NCBI GenBank assembly: GCA_030549495.1
Contig: JAUIRK010000150.1
Coordinates: forward strand, 310,001-374,000
Direction: 5' to 3'
DNA from: Nectonema munidae
Taxonomy: Eukaryota; Nematomorpha; Nectonematoida; Nectonematidae
Length of the DNA stretch: 64,000 nucleotides
Part shown: positions 23,962-35,029 of the stretch, piece by piece
Layout: each line of letters starts with the position of its first letter
Position numbering within the stretch: position 1 is the first letter of the stretch
Notes under the pieces: model-generated
Database searches by the model: none
What the model saw: only the letters and a program-made list of their open reading frames with translations
What the model was told of the DNA's origin: nothing
Position numbers and translations under genes: made by a program

Positions 23962-24202
23962 TGTGATGATTGAAATCTTTCCTCTAAGCGCCACTAATGC
24001 ACACCACAAGCAAACATCAATTAGTATATTGGTTTAAGTGAAACTTGTACATATACACTTCACATACTCTATGTCTTTCCTAATTTGCACTGTTTCGCTT
24101 TACTGTTGATGATTTTGTAAGCTTTGCTCTTTTATACTTTTTAACAAGAGTGTTTTTAGGTTGTTAAATAAATAGTATCGTTTTAATGCTTTCATCACAA
24201 CA
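23962..24202 (+). repeat. Gypsy 3' LTR
   Basis: 241-bp direct repeat of 14780-15034, lacking two 7-bp stretches present in the 5' copy. The purine-rich tract AAGAAGGGGAAGAG lies immediately before it, as expected for plus-strand priming. Confidence 0.9.
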
Positions 24203-25885
24203 ATATTCATACAACAGTCTTTGATCTGAGCTCAAACCTTTTAACACTTCATCTGAAAAATCTGTTTTATCCAAGTCCCCACTTATTTTAATGAATTGTA
24301 TTTGGGGTAGTTGATGAATATCCTTTTCGCAGAATTTTCCTAAAGATCCAGAAAATCCTGTTGGACTCAAACTGCTTCCATCAAATTTTTTGAATATTGC
24401 TTTAAACGGAAGTTCATTTTGATGCACTGAACAGCCTATTATGTGTATTCTGTGACCAACTATTTGTTCTAGTGAAGTTACAAGTCCATTTTTATATCCT
24501 GTGTTAACACTTGTATTGTCTAGAAGTATTGCTTTAATGGTATCAAAGCTATCAAACTCTTTCAAAACAAGATATCTGCCAGTAGCTCCTTTGATTGGAG
24601 TACTTCCGTGTGTTAAATAAGTCCCTTTTTTGCTTCCTTCTTCAACGGTAAAAGTTAAGTGATGCTTAGTTTTTTTTTCTTTTGAAATTTTTCTTTTACC
24701 CTTTTCGTTTTTAACTTCAGAACACGATAAAGTTTCTTTATCTGTTCTTCCATCTACTCCAATACATATCAATCTTTGTATGCTTTCTTTATGCATTTTT
24801 TCATTTCTTGATTTCAATTTAATTTTTTCTCGATCAATTTTGGATTTACCGAGCAAAACTTCTTTAATGTCAATACTTTTATCAAGAAGATCCATTGCTT
24901 CCAAATCTAGTAAAAGGGCATTAGCAAGTCCTGAAGAAACACTTCCTCTTATAGCTTCAAGAGCAAATCTAGGAGTCTTTATAAAGTTGTAAGGAGTTTT
25001 AACCGATTCATCTGAAGCGAAGTCAAAATTACAGGCATCTGAATTTATCTCATCAAAAATGTCTTCAGCGAAAAAAATATCATCAGTTTTATCAGATGAA
25101 AATGTATCTTTTTGCTTTTCTTTCAAAATTTTGATTTGGTTTTGATCAGTTTGAAGCTTTTTTATATTATTATACTTTAAGCATGATTTTCTGTCCACAG
25201 TTCCCAACTGACATAAAACTTTAGAACCAACTTTATTTCTTTGATCTTTTAAATAAGCTCTTTCTTCTAATGGAACCTTTTTTTTTGGGAGGACAAGTAC
25301 AAACTATATGCTTTTGTTTACAACTTTTAGTCTTACATTTTACTGCATTGTCATCACAAGAACGAACTGGCAGTTTGCAAGTACACGCAGAAATGTCAAA
25401 TAGTTTGTCTAATTTTTCTTCCAAATTTTGTTCTTGTTTACTTGTCAACGACTTTCTATTAATTTCTTTAGCTTGCTTAAAACAAATTTTATCCACCATT
25501 TTAATAATATAATATTCACTATACAAAGGAAGAAGTGGATTAATAGAGCCCCATATATTTATAATTTCTTTAGCAATTATTTTTGATAACTCATAATCTT
25601 TAATGAAAGGATTGCTATTCTTAAGAAAATAACTATATTGAATAACCTGTCTTGTAGTTGGAGGCTCTGTTTCATCTAAAGGAGAAGGTTTTCCACAAAA
25701 TTTTTTAAAACTTTGATTTCTGGTGAGAGGAACTTTTCTTTTAGCCATTTTAAACTTTTTTTTCCTCAAAAAGTTTTAAAATATTTTATCATAATTTTTT
25801 TTATTTTTTTTTACTATATCAAAACTTAGTTATCTAGACTTGTCCAAAATTGAATTATAAAAGACCATTATAGTGCGATTTTGGG

Positions 25886-26275
25886 ATTCATAAAATCGAA
25901 TGACTTTGTATTTTTGACATATGGTGATGACCTCCAGACGAATCTCAGCAGCAAATGGTATGGCGATGACAAGATATTTACCAGTGAAGGCCAACAACAA
26001 TCAACACAAAATGAAATTTTGCTATATAATAGGATTCACAGACAATTCTGCCTCAAGGCAATATTAACCCTATTACTGCTAGAAAATTAATTCTACAAAA
26101 TTGGCTGAATCATATCTCTTCAAATTTCGTGACTTTTCCAAAAATCGCGAGCTGCATCTTTTGATGCCATTTTCATGGTAGTTGAATGACCCTTTGGTGT
26201 CCAAAACTGTCAATTAAAATCAACAATTAAAAATTTTCGGCCAAACTTTGACACTATCTGTTGTTAACCTTAGAG
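25886..26275. other. Unclassified spacer
   Basis: No gene was recognised. A short open frame at 25881-26090 has no family features. TTAACCCTATTACTGCT at 26064 resembles the TTAA-flanked terminus found 660 bp downstream, but nothing beyond those bases matches. Confidence 0.4.
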
Positions 26276-26400
26276 CAGTGTTTCTCAAACTTTTTTGTTT
26301 CATGACCCCTTGTAGCACTCAGTGGTGCTCACTTGCAACGCTGGCAGTACAGGGAAACTCGGGCCTTTAGTTATTGGTCGTGTAAACAAGCGAAGGTTTT
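26276..26400 (+). mobile_element. hAT-like terminus, one end only
   Basis: CAGTGTTTCTCAAACTTTT followed by CATGACCCC is a typical hAT-family end. No reciprocal end was found before the TTAA element begins, so this is a remnant. Confidence 0.45.
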
Positions 26401-26609
26401 TCAAAAACTTTAATTATACCTTTTACGTTGAATACACTTGCAACGCTAAATCCTTACGCTACTTAAACAAAGATAGATTCTTTTAATTATTGAAAAACAC
26501 CTGCTCACATTTTACCAGAAATATTGACAAATGTGAATTTACCACTGACAACAACTTATCATCTGCAACCTTTGGATGCCGAAATTATTCAACATTCATT
26601 TTCGTCCAC

Positions 26610-26719
26610 ATCAACTAAATCAGATTATAAAAAACTTGGAACTAATCACTACATCACATTAACTGACGCTATTAAATATACTAAAAAATCTTAGAATTCT
26701 ATGAAGCTCTAAATGATTG
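26610..26719 (-). pseudogene. Second half of a LINE ORF1 split by the TTAA element
   Basis: Reading minus from 26719, NHLELHRILRFFSIFN is followed by CDVVISSKF. In position and pattern this matches the second half of the RRM-like domain of the intact ORF1 at 31882-32934 (NKFYNLTIIEPTSPDVANYL). The first half lies beyond the other TTAA, at 57271-57858. It is short and includes a stop, so recognition rests on the alignment to the local relative. Confidence 0.45.
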
Positions 26720-29550
26720 TTAACCCTATTAGTGCTGGGCAAAATTTGTCCGCTCAAGTGCTGAGGGGGGGGGGGGGCGTAAAGTGCCCCCCTCCCCCCC
26801 TTATTTTTCTCAGATATTAATAAGTTTTTATAAATATTTTTAATTTTACATATATATTTCAACTATGCTGAATTCAGTGGTGATGTCCATTTTTTTTTTT
26901 ATCAAAATCAATCAAACTTGTCAAAAATTGATTAATATTTGACAGCTCATCTCAAAAAGGAACTTTTTATTTAAATAATTATATAAAGTTTTTTACACAT
27001 GTATACCCATTTTCAAATATGCTCAATTCAGTGGTGATATTCATTTTTTATGAAAATCATTCAAACCTGTCAAAAAAGTGAACATATGACAGCTCATCTC
27101 AAAAAAGATTATCTAAATAATTATATAATGTTTTTTACACATATACACCCATTTTCAAGCATGCTGAATTCAGTGGTGATATTCATTTTTTTTTATAAAA
27201 ATCAATTAAAGTTATCAATGCATTGATTTATATATGACAGCTCATCTTAAAAAGAAACTTTTTATCTAAGTAAAAATATAAAGTTTTTTACACATATATA
27301 CCCATTTTTAAGCATGCGTAATTCAGTGGTGATATTCATTTTTTTATAAAAATCAATCAAAACTGTCAAAAAATTGATTTATCCCAAAAAGAAAGGATCA
27401 GGCACGGTTTTTTGAGTTAAAGAATTACGTTTAATAGAAAGTATAGGGAGGTGATGACGTTTACCGTGTATGGCATTTTAAACACATATACCCATTTTCA
27501 AGTAGGCTGTCTTTATTGGTTATATTCCTTTTTTTTAAATAAAAATTAGTCAAACCTGACAAAATAATTTAAATATGACAGCCCATGTCAAAATTATAAA
27601 TTTAATTTTTTTTAAGTTTTTATACATTTCAAGTATGCAGAATTTAATGGTGATGTTCATTTTTTATGAAATCAATAAAACCTGTCAAAAAATCGATTAA
27701 ACATGTAAATCAATGTCAAATATATAAACATAAAAATAACTTCTACTTGCAGTTTTCTCTGGTAATTTTTTTCTTAATTTATTTAATAAACCAACTTTAG
27801 GTGTTTAATTCACTCAAAATATTTCATTCTACAGTAACTTATGTAACTCGATAGGACCTCCATCTTTTTGCTAACAAATTCGTTATCGGCTCGTAGTCTC
27901 TACTACTATTAATTTACAGTATGTAATTTTGGTATTCATTCTATGATGATCCTTTCTTGGTAGCTCTTTTTTCATTAGAAATTTATCAATGTGTGTTCGA
28001 AAATTTTTTTATAAGGATAAAATTACTTTTTTACTCTCAGGCCTGAATATTTGTCAACCAATCTCATTTCAAAGGTTTTTTTCTGAAGAATTATTCGTGA
28101 TGTTGATTGTTCAATTACAAAACGTTGTCAACTTTCTTCATCTAAAAAATTATCTCTTTGACGCAAAAGGAAAAAGATGGACAAATTCAATTTAAATTAA
28201 AAATATCTTGATAGTGACTAAATTCTCACATATTGGCATCTGTACCATTTTTGATAAATCAGACCTATTCTAAATTTTCAGATTTCCTACCCATCTTAGC
28301 TAAATGTTAACTGTAATCCTAGATGATAAGCTATAGATTTAAATATTTTTCATTTGTAAAAGAGGAACTTATTTTTCACAGTCAAAATATTTTTGAAGAC
28401 AGTATCTAGAAGTAAACCGCAAATCTGATTCAAGCTTTCAGATATTTTAAAACCATAAATGCCAAGCCTGAGTCCAAAAATTAAACCAGCATCTTCCATT
28501 TGGCATATAAACAGATATTTTATTTAAATTTCCAAAATATTTCTTTAGACATTAGACGTAAATCGAAAATTTGATTGACACTTTCAGACATTTAAAACCT
28601 CTAAATGCAAAAAATGATTTCAGAAATAAAAATTATCATGGTCGAATTGGTATAAAAACATATATATCATTTAAAATTAGAGAGAATATTTTGGGATATA
28701 GTTTTCAGACATAAACCACAAATTTGATTGACACTAGAAGTAAAACCTCTAAATGCGAAAACTGTGTTCAGAAATGAAATCATCATGATCTATTTGCTAT
28801 AAAATCAAATTTTAGAACTAAACGCAAATTTAATTGATACTTATATGAATTTTCAAATTTAAACTGCAAAAATTGAGTCCATAAATGAAACTAGCATGGT
28901 TGATTTGATATAAAAACATATATTTAATTGTAAAATTTGAATGAATGTTTTTGGAGACAATTTTTAAAAGTAAACCTCAAATTTGATTAACACTTATAGG
29001 TATTTTCACATCCTAAATGTAAAAAATGAAAACAGCATGATTGATTTAGAATAAAAACATATATTTCAAGAGAATATTTTTTGAGACAATTTTCAGAAGT
29101 AAACCGCAAATTTGATTAATATTTATAGGTATTTTCAAATCCTAAATGTAAAAAATGAGTTCAAAAATGAAAACAGCATGATCGATTTGGTATAAAAACA
29201 AATATTTCATGTAAAATTGAGAGAATATTTTTGGAAATAGCTTTTAGAAGTAAACCGGAAATTTTGACTGATATTTTAAAACCTCTAAATGAAAAATGAG
29301 TTCAGAAATGAAAACAGCATGGTTGATTTGGTATAAAATATATATTTCATTGTAAAATTTGAATGAATGTTTTTGGAGACAATTTTTAGAAGTAAACCGC
29401 AAATTCGATTGACACTTATAGGTATTTTCACATCCTAAACGTAAAAAATGAGTCCAGAAATGAAACCAGCATGGCCTATTTAGTATAACACATATATTTC
29501 ATTGTAAAATTTGAATGAATGTTTTTGGAGATAATTTTTAGAAGTAAACC

Positions 29551-32500
29551 GCCATAATTGAAAAGTGGAATGATTACATTCTGGAGCACAGTTTTAAAAA
29601 ATATGAAGTGATTAGGCCATTGGAAGTTATTCAGTGACTTTATTCTAGAGAAGGTAGTGAAGCATGACATATGTATTTTTTCAAAGTTCAATTTCCATTT
29701 TAGTTTCCAGTCAAAGTGGATGCCTAAGTATTTAACAGTAGAAGCAGGAGTGAAGTTATTTTTGTTGAAGCATAAAGATGGACATTTTTGAGAAGTGTGG
29801 CTGAAATTGATGAGGCTGCATTTTTTTTAATTTATTTTGAGATTGAGCAATTTTGCAATCTGGTTTACTTTGCTTAGGGTGTAGTTAAGCTTAATAACAT
29901 TGCTAGTGGAGTTCAGTCCTGCTATTCCAAACATTAAGTCATCAGAGTTACATTGATAAAAGGAACTGTAATTTTTTAACATATCTAGAATCGGATCGAT
30001 GAGAATGATAAAAAGGAGATCTGAGATACAACCTCCTTGTGGTGTTGAACTGTTAAGCTTTTTAATTATATTGGGTTCTCCTTTCATGAAAACAGTTCTA
30101 TCTTTCAAATATGATGTTATAAATTTCACAATATATTCAGGAAATTTTATTCTTGACATATTTCGGATGATACACGCATGACAAGCAGAATTAAACGCTC
30201 CCGAAAAATCTATAAAGAAGCAGGTAAAATTCAATTTTTGATTAAAGCAACTGTATATATATGAGTTGAGTCGATCGATACATATTTCTGCAGATCTTTG
30301 GTGTACATAAGCAAATTGATAGTTGTTGATGCACTTCGTTAAATTAATATGGTTGAGCATTCTATATCGAATAATTTTTTCATATAACTTACCGATACAC
30401 GGCAAAAGAGTTATTGGCCTCCAGTCTTCTATTTTTCCAGCTGTTGCTTTACTTTTTGGTAAGAGAATAACTTGCCCAATTTTGAATCGTTGAGGGAAGT
30501 AGCTACAGGAAGAAATCGAGTTAAAAAGAGTTAGGAGGTATTTAGAAAGAAAAGGCAAAGCAGTTTTAATTAAGCTAAAGTTGATATTGTCATAACCTGG
30601 GGATGATTTCCTTGAGCAATGTTTAAAGCAAAACACAAGTTCATCAATATAAATTTCGGGTGGGTTAATTTGAGATGAGAATATAGGGCTTGGAGTATCA
30701 CAATTTGACTCTGAAGAGAAAAAAACTCTAAGATATATCGTGAGTTTGATTGTCTGTTTAAGTCTTTTCCAGCAACAAAGTTTGGTAAAGAGAATCTTGT
30801 TGTAGGTTTGGAAAGCGCATTAATTCTTTTCCATATTGTGTTTTTATCAAAATTAAGAAAACTCTTCCATCTTTGCGTTTTGAAGTAACTGATTTTCTTG
30901 CGGTAAAACTTTTTGATATTTTTATATATTGTCAAGTCTTCTTCGCTATGGGAAGAGCGAAACTTTTTATGTGTGAATCTTAGTTTTTTTCTTAAGCTGT
31001 GGAGAGCCGGAGTCCAGAAGTTGTTTTTCGTTTCAATAACAAAAGATGAGGAGGTAAGGGCAATAGAAATCGAGTCACAAAGAGTGTTAGCGTATGTATC
31101 TATCTGATGAGAGTTTGAGGGAGTAGAATCAAATAATGAACAATTTTTTGAATAGAACAGCCGAAACTGTCGATAAACAAACTTTCGTTGATGACTTGTT
31201 TTGATTTTGTTGTTGAGCTTTCTTGACATGGGAGTTTGAGTATGGTTTCAACAAAGAGGTGATCTGATAATGAAGGTTCTGATAAAATCTTCCAGGAACT
31301 TATGTAGCTTTTCATTTCATCATTGCATAATGTTAAGTCTATGTGTGATTGGAGACATATGTCGGACCTTAGAGAAATAAAGGTAGGTAACTTATTTTCA
31401 TCAATCAATTGCAAATTGTTGGCGGTGATCTTTTCGTACAAAAATCTTCCAATTTGGTTTGACTTCTAATCCCAAAGTAGATGGCGTGCATTAGTATCCC
31501 CCATAATAATGAGTGGCTTATTGCGTAGATTAGGAAGAACTGATTCGAAAAAATAACTTAAATCAGCCGTAGAATATGGTAGGCAATAAAGGGAAACGCA
31601 GAAAAAACCATAAAGATTTATGGTACAGTAAGTTACCGTCATATGATTGTTTGAAAGAGAATCAACTAACTTGACATTGACAGATTTCTTGTGTAGGACA
31701 ACGGAATAAAACAAATCAAAACTATGTAAAGCAGAGTAATTACGAAGAGGAATGTAAGGTAAGTTATTCTTATATAGATAGGGTTCGTTTATGAGCACAA
31801 TATCATGTTGAGACAACTCAAGAAATATCAAAAGGTTGTTGAAAGCAGTAAAGGATTTTCTTAAATTTATGTGAAGGATTTTCACTGGCATTGATTAGTT
31901 AATATGTAAAGATTTAAGGGATTGAGTGTAAAATTCTTTTGTGCTTCATCTTTTTTGATAAAGTAGGGACACGAAATATCATTGAAATAGTGTGGGCCAT
32001 GACAGTTTGAACAGTTAATTGATGTAGAAGAACAAATATTCGTGGGGTGACCTAGTTTACCGCACTTTAAGCATTTGGGATTTTGTGCCTTACAAAAAAT
32101 ATCTGTATGGCCAAATTTCCCACACTTATTGCAAATTCTTATTTTCCTTACTAACATTTCAATTGGAAGGGCATAATAGCCGCAAAATATTGTTTTAGAC
32201 TTTGATAAATAATTTGCAACATCAGGAGATGTTGGTTCAATTATTGTTAAATTATAAAATTTATTTTTTGTATTAATCGTTTTTATCAATTTAATGCTCC
32301 CTAATTTAGATATATAATAATTACACGTGTTTATAGAAGTAAGTAGTTCATCATCACTAATATCCGTAGGCACATTTTTTATTATAAAGCGTGGGATGAA
32401 ACCTTTAGATACTATAATGTCAAAATTATTTTTTAGAAGATCCTGAACGTTGCTTCTATCACTTGGTTCTGCTAAATTTATGAAAGCATTACCTTCCTTG

Positions 32501-33040
32501 TTAATCCTAATAGAATCTATCTGCAATTTATTTTCGGTTGTCTTAATGCAACTGAGAATTTCTTTTTTTATTTCAATTACCTCACTTTTATTGAGATCTA
32601 CAGTCTTTGTTTTTATTTTAACACACTTATTGGGATTATATAATTCTACTTTTGTCTTTACATGTGAATTTGCTACATCTGTAAAAGAAGGTTTATTTGG
32701 TTGTGTGTTAATCAGATGTTGGGGGCCGGAAATTATATTACACATATTATTAATAATGATATCTTTAACTTCAGAAAAGATTTTCTCAATGGTAATAAAA
32801 TATTCACTATTATCCTTAGGAAACATATTAGAATATTTTTCTTTTACATCGCTTAAATGTTCAATTAATTCACAGTTAGAAGTAGAGCTTGTTTTCAAGC
32901 GTTTCCGCGTAGGTGTCACAGAAACTTCATCCATTAGAAAATAAGTAAAAAAAATTCTACTTGGAGGAATACAATCAGTACAGGAAAATAGAAAAACTTA
33001 AGAAATACAGGAGGAGAAATAAAGGGTAAAAAGAATTTTA
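29551..33040 (-). mobile_element. LINE copy A (I-like clade), 3' truncated
   Basis: Minus-strand non-LTR retrotransposon inserted in satellite monomers. ORF1 is intact (31882-32934). ORF2 runs from 31891 and stops at 29551, where satellite begins, so the RNase H part present in copy B is missing. ORF2 shows endonuclease motifs (ILHINLRKS at its start, LINEPYLYK, IIMGDTNARHLLWD, SHIDLTLC, SLSDHLFVE) and RT motifs (RKSSPGYDNINFSLIK, WRPITLLPCIGKLYEKII, FFIDFSGAFNSA, STPQGGCISDLLF). The usual YADD box reads NSDDLMF. ORF2 is broken by a TAG at 31466-31468, shifts near 31200 and 30620, and a TAA at 29827-29829. Loss of the 3' end with a kept 5' end is not how LINEs normally truncate. Confidence 0.9.
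31882..32934 (-). CDS. LINE ORF1 protein (RRM-like plus zinc knuckles)
   Basis: 350 residues, open throughout. The N-terminal region is Lys/Ser-rich with a short helical segment. A region around residues 125-270 resembles the RNA-binding RRM-like fold of I/Jockey ORF1 proteins (FINLAEPSDRSNVQDLL, PRFIIKNVPTDISDDELL). Three Cys/His clusters follow: CNKCGKFGHTDIFC, CLKCGKLGHPTNIC and CSNCHGPHYFNDISC, of the CCHC type used to bind the element RNA. The stop codon overlaps the ORF2 start in the 10-base string ATGCCAGTGA (31891-31882), an arrangement that suits termination-reinitiation. This is the only LINE ORF in the window that is uninterrupted. ORF2 of the same copy is dead, so self-mobilisation is not expected. 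Confidence 0.85.
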   Translation of the reverse strand: MDEVSVTPTRKRLKTSSTSNCELIEHLSDVKEKYSNMFPKDNSEYFITIEKIFSEVKDIIINNMCNIISGPQHLINTQPNKPSFTDVANSHVKTKVELYNPNKCVKIKTKTVDLNKSEVIEIKKEILSCIKTTENKLQIDSIRINKEGNAFINLAEPSDRSNVQDLLKNNFDIIVSKGFIPRFIIKNVPTDISDDELLTSINTCNYYISKLGSIKLIKTINTKNKFYNLTIIEPTSPDVANYLSKSKTIFCGYYALPIEMLVRKIRICNKCGKFGHTDIFCKAQNPKCLKCGKLGHPTNICSSTSINCSNCHGPHYFNDISCPYFIKKDEAQKNFTLNPLNLYILTNQCQ

Positions 33041-33438
33041 AGTGTCGCCAATATATTTTTAAGAACTAAATGCAAAAACTTAGTCTAGTATTGAAACCAG
33101 CAATGTTATAATTTGCTATGAAAATAAATATTTCATATAAAATTTTAGAGATATTTGGAGACAGTTTTCAAACGTAACTGCAAATTTGATTGATATTGAC
33201 AGATATTTTCAAACATTAAATGGAAAATCTATGAAACCATTATGGGCGATTTGGTATAAAAACATATATTTTATGTAAAATTTGAATGAAAATTTTATTA
33301 TATTTATCATCGATTAAAATATTGATTGACATTTTCTAAAAAGTATCGATGTTTATTGATAAAATTAAGTATAGTTATGCATTCAAAACTGTATATAAAA
33401 ATAATATATATAAATTATATAAATAATAAATTTTATAT

Positions 33439-34140
33439 TTAAAGAAAAGAACTTTTTAATATGATGCTGCTAAGTTTCAAATTCAGATAATTTAAGTGAT
33501 TTTTAAAACTTAATTTTGAGTCAAAGTTTAAACCAAGTAGATTGAAACAATCAACAACGCATACACCACTCTTATTAAATAGGATAGGGTCAACCTTATT
33601 ACTTGTGGATATAATCAAGGCTTTAGTTTTGTTAGCATTAATGGTCAAAGCATTATTCTGAAACCATTTGTAAACTCTATGGAGATTGGTATGATAAATA
33701 TCGAAGTTCAAGGCATTATAATCAAAAGGTAACGTCACATCGTCAGCATACATTAAAAAATAAAAAAATTGGAAGAATTATGCAAATCATTTATGTATAA
33801 CACAAAAAGCAGAGGTCCAAGGATGGACCCTTGTGGCACCCCTCGTGTCAAACATCTGATATCAGAACTTGTATCATCCACAGAGACATAGTCTTCTGTT
33901 ATTCAAATAAGAAGAAAAAAGAGCTATAGTTGCATGAGAAAACCCATAAATGAAAAACTTATCTAGTAAAATTTCATAAGAAATTTAATCAAACGCCTTG
34001 GTAAGATCTAAAAAGATTAATCCAGCTTTTTTTGTTTTCTAAATAGGATATAACTTTATCAATTAAAAAACTGCGTAGTAATTCAGTAGAGAAGTTATAT
34101 CTAAGAGCAAACTGCTTGTCGAAGTATATACTACTTTTCG
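33439..34140 (-). pseudogene. LINE RT fragment, second family
   Basis: Minus-strand pieces of a different LINE reverse transcriptase: KAGLIFLDLTKAFD (near 34000), ISYEILLDKFFIYGF, a degenerate GxxxGPxLxxL region near 33810, and MYADDVTL (33753), followed by WFQNNALTINANKTKALII and LLGLNFDSKLSFKNHL. The active site YADD is intact. Stops and a shift separate the pieces. The 3' edge is abruptly joined to the inner end of the inverted repeat. The same fragment with the same flank recurs at 63305-64000. Confidence 0.75.
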
Positions 34141-34149
34141 ATAAAACAG

Positions 34150-35020
34150 ATGAAACTTGGTAATATATAATCTTATTAAAATATAATATAATTATATGTA
34201 AGATATAATTAAGTTATAAGTAAGATATAATTAAGATATAAGTAAAGATGAATAGGCATTAAAACTTAAATTAAGAGTAAAAAATCACTTTTTTTAATTC
34301 CTCATTGAAAAATCATTAAGGACAACATTTTTCATCCTTTAATTTTTTTCCTTTTGACATAAGAATTTTTGAATTTAAAAAATATCCTTCTTTTGTGAGT
34401 AAATTTTTTAGAATAAAGATTTATATACAATCTCAAATATTTACTTGCAAAATGAAAGAGATAGAAAAAGACTCAAACTTTAAAAACTCTTTGAAAAAAC
34501 CTTAGAACTATCTTTTTGTCCAAATAATATATTTACTTTATTCACCAAATGAAAAAATTATTTTTGCAACTTCCCTATTCAGGATCGCTGAAGTTATTTT
34601 ATTAATTCAAATTAATTACGCCCAAATCAATATCTATCCACCGAAAGAGAGCTATAACTAAGTAAGAATCAAAGTAGATAACAAATTAATTTTACTAACT
34701 AACGGACGTTTGCCAAGCTCTTACAGAAAAATAGAATATTGTTTCAGATATATGCCCTGAAAGCGAATCATTCAAATCACGGTTAGAATCGAATACGGCT
34801 TCATAAGCAATGCACAATCAATATTTTCAAGCGTTGTTTGCCATGTATCATTCTTGATAACTTGTCCTTGAAATTCGATCATAGTGTGCAAATGAAAAGA
34901 CCTTGTACTTATTGTTCTTTTCTTTTCGTTGCTTCAAATCTCTTATTTTAACTGATTTTTCTTCATTTTAATTAAATTCTAGCACCTATCAAATGCCTTG
35001 GATCAAATTGAGGAGGAATC
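34150..35020. other. AT-rich spacer, no gene seen
   Basis: No coding frame or terminus was recognised. Short irregular TAAGATATAATTAAG repeats are seen at 34180-34245. Confidence 0.45.
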
Positions 35021-35029
35021 TTCTTTGTG

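Larger units (their letters stand above)
14780..24202 (+). mobile_element. Ty3/gypsy LTR retrotransposon, broken, with nested inserts
   Basis: LTRs start TGTGATGATT and end CA; the element is flanked by a 5-bp duplication ATATT (14775-14779 and 24203-24207). Parts in order are gag with zinc knuckles and protease (about 15100-16170), reverse transcriptase (about 18510-18930 and 21905-22350), RNase H (about 22370-22680) and integrase (about 22690-23930). A purine-rich tract lies just before the 3' LTR. It is interrupted by two large insertions, a Merlin transposon and a repeat of about 3 kb, and carries a few further breaks, so it is a fossil. The two LTRs differ at roughly 6 substitutions in about 240 bp plus two 7-bp length differences, about 2.5%, pointing to a fairly young insertion by the scale of this window. 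Confidence 0.9.
13938..25748 (-). pseudogene. Spliced transposase-like gene split by a gypsy element
   Basis: Starting at the ATG at 25748 (MAKRKVPLTRNQSFKKF), a lysine-rich region with a Cys-rich patch (CTCKLPVRSCDD, CTCPPKKK) is followed by an RNase H-like core. The core has ICIGVDGRTD near 24735, ILLDNTSVNTG near 24515 and IIGCSVHQNELPFKAIF near 24445. At 24203 the frame meets the gypsy LTR and continues at 14779 through FASWKIGPVNHSRWLTLAIR. An intron (14355-14303, GTAAG..AG, about 53 bp) leads to the last exon, which ends at 13938 with SHSQSVERAVKLTTEAS. Two single-base shifts lie in homopolymers: T9 at 25278-25286 and an A run near 14470-14475. Otherwise the frame is well kept over about 770 codons, so inactivation looks recent. 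It resembles, from memory, a widespread uncharacterised arthropod protein family; the two Asp motifs suggest a DDE-type transposase. Confidence 0.65.
13690..25885 (-). mobile_element. Unclassified DNA transposon carrying nested insertions
   Basis: The ends are imperfect inverted repeats. The left (about 13735-13775) has ATTTTGGACAGGTTTAGATA; the right (about 25825-25860), read in reverse, has ATTTTGGACAAGTCTAGATA. Outside these, CTACAATAGGG on the left faces CACTATAATGG on the right. Between them lies one spliced minus-strand transposase-like gene and a gypsy LTR element. Without the gypsy insert the unit would be about 2.8 kb. Exact ends and target duplication could not be fixed. The superfamily was not recognised. 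Confidence 0.5.
26724..33435 (+). repeat. Left long inverted repeat (satellite-built), with LINE inside
   Basis: The order is: terminus and G/C-run palindrome (26724-26815); about four monomers of roughly 150 bp containing GACAGCTCATCTCAAAAAG (26830-27400); a single-copy block starting GGATCAGGCACGGTTTTTTG (27405-28330); then monomers with GAAGTAAACCGCAAATTTG (28330-29550). These monomers resume after the LINE at about 33045 and end near 33435 at TTATGCATTCAAAACTG. Without the LINE the repeat is about 3.2 kb. Confidence 0.8.

Noticed and set aside
26064-26085. A further TTAA-CCCTATTACTGCT terminus
   Set aside because: Similarity to the element end stops after about 14 bases; no satellite follows.
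27989-28195. 68-codon frame in the left inverted repeat
   Set aside because: It lies in the single-copy block of the repeat; the mirrored block at 55470-55690 does not keep it as a protein-like frame.
32450-32944. 164-codon plus-strand open frame
   Set aside because: It is the antisense shadow of LINE ORF1; the same shadow occurs opposite copy B at 62323-62724.
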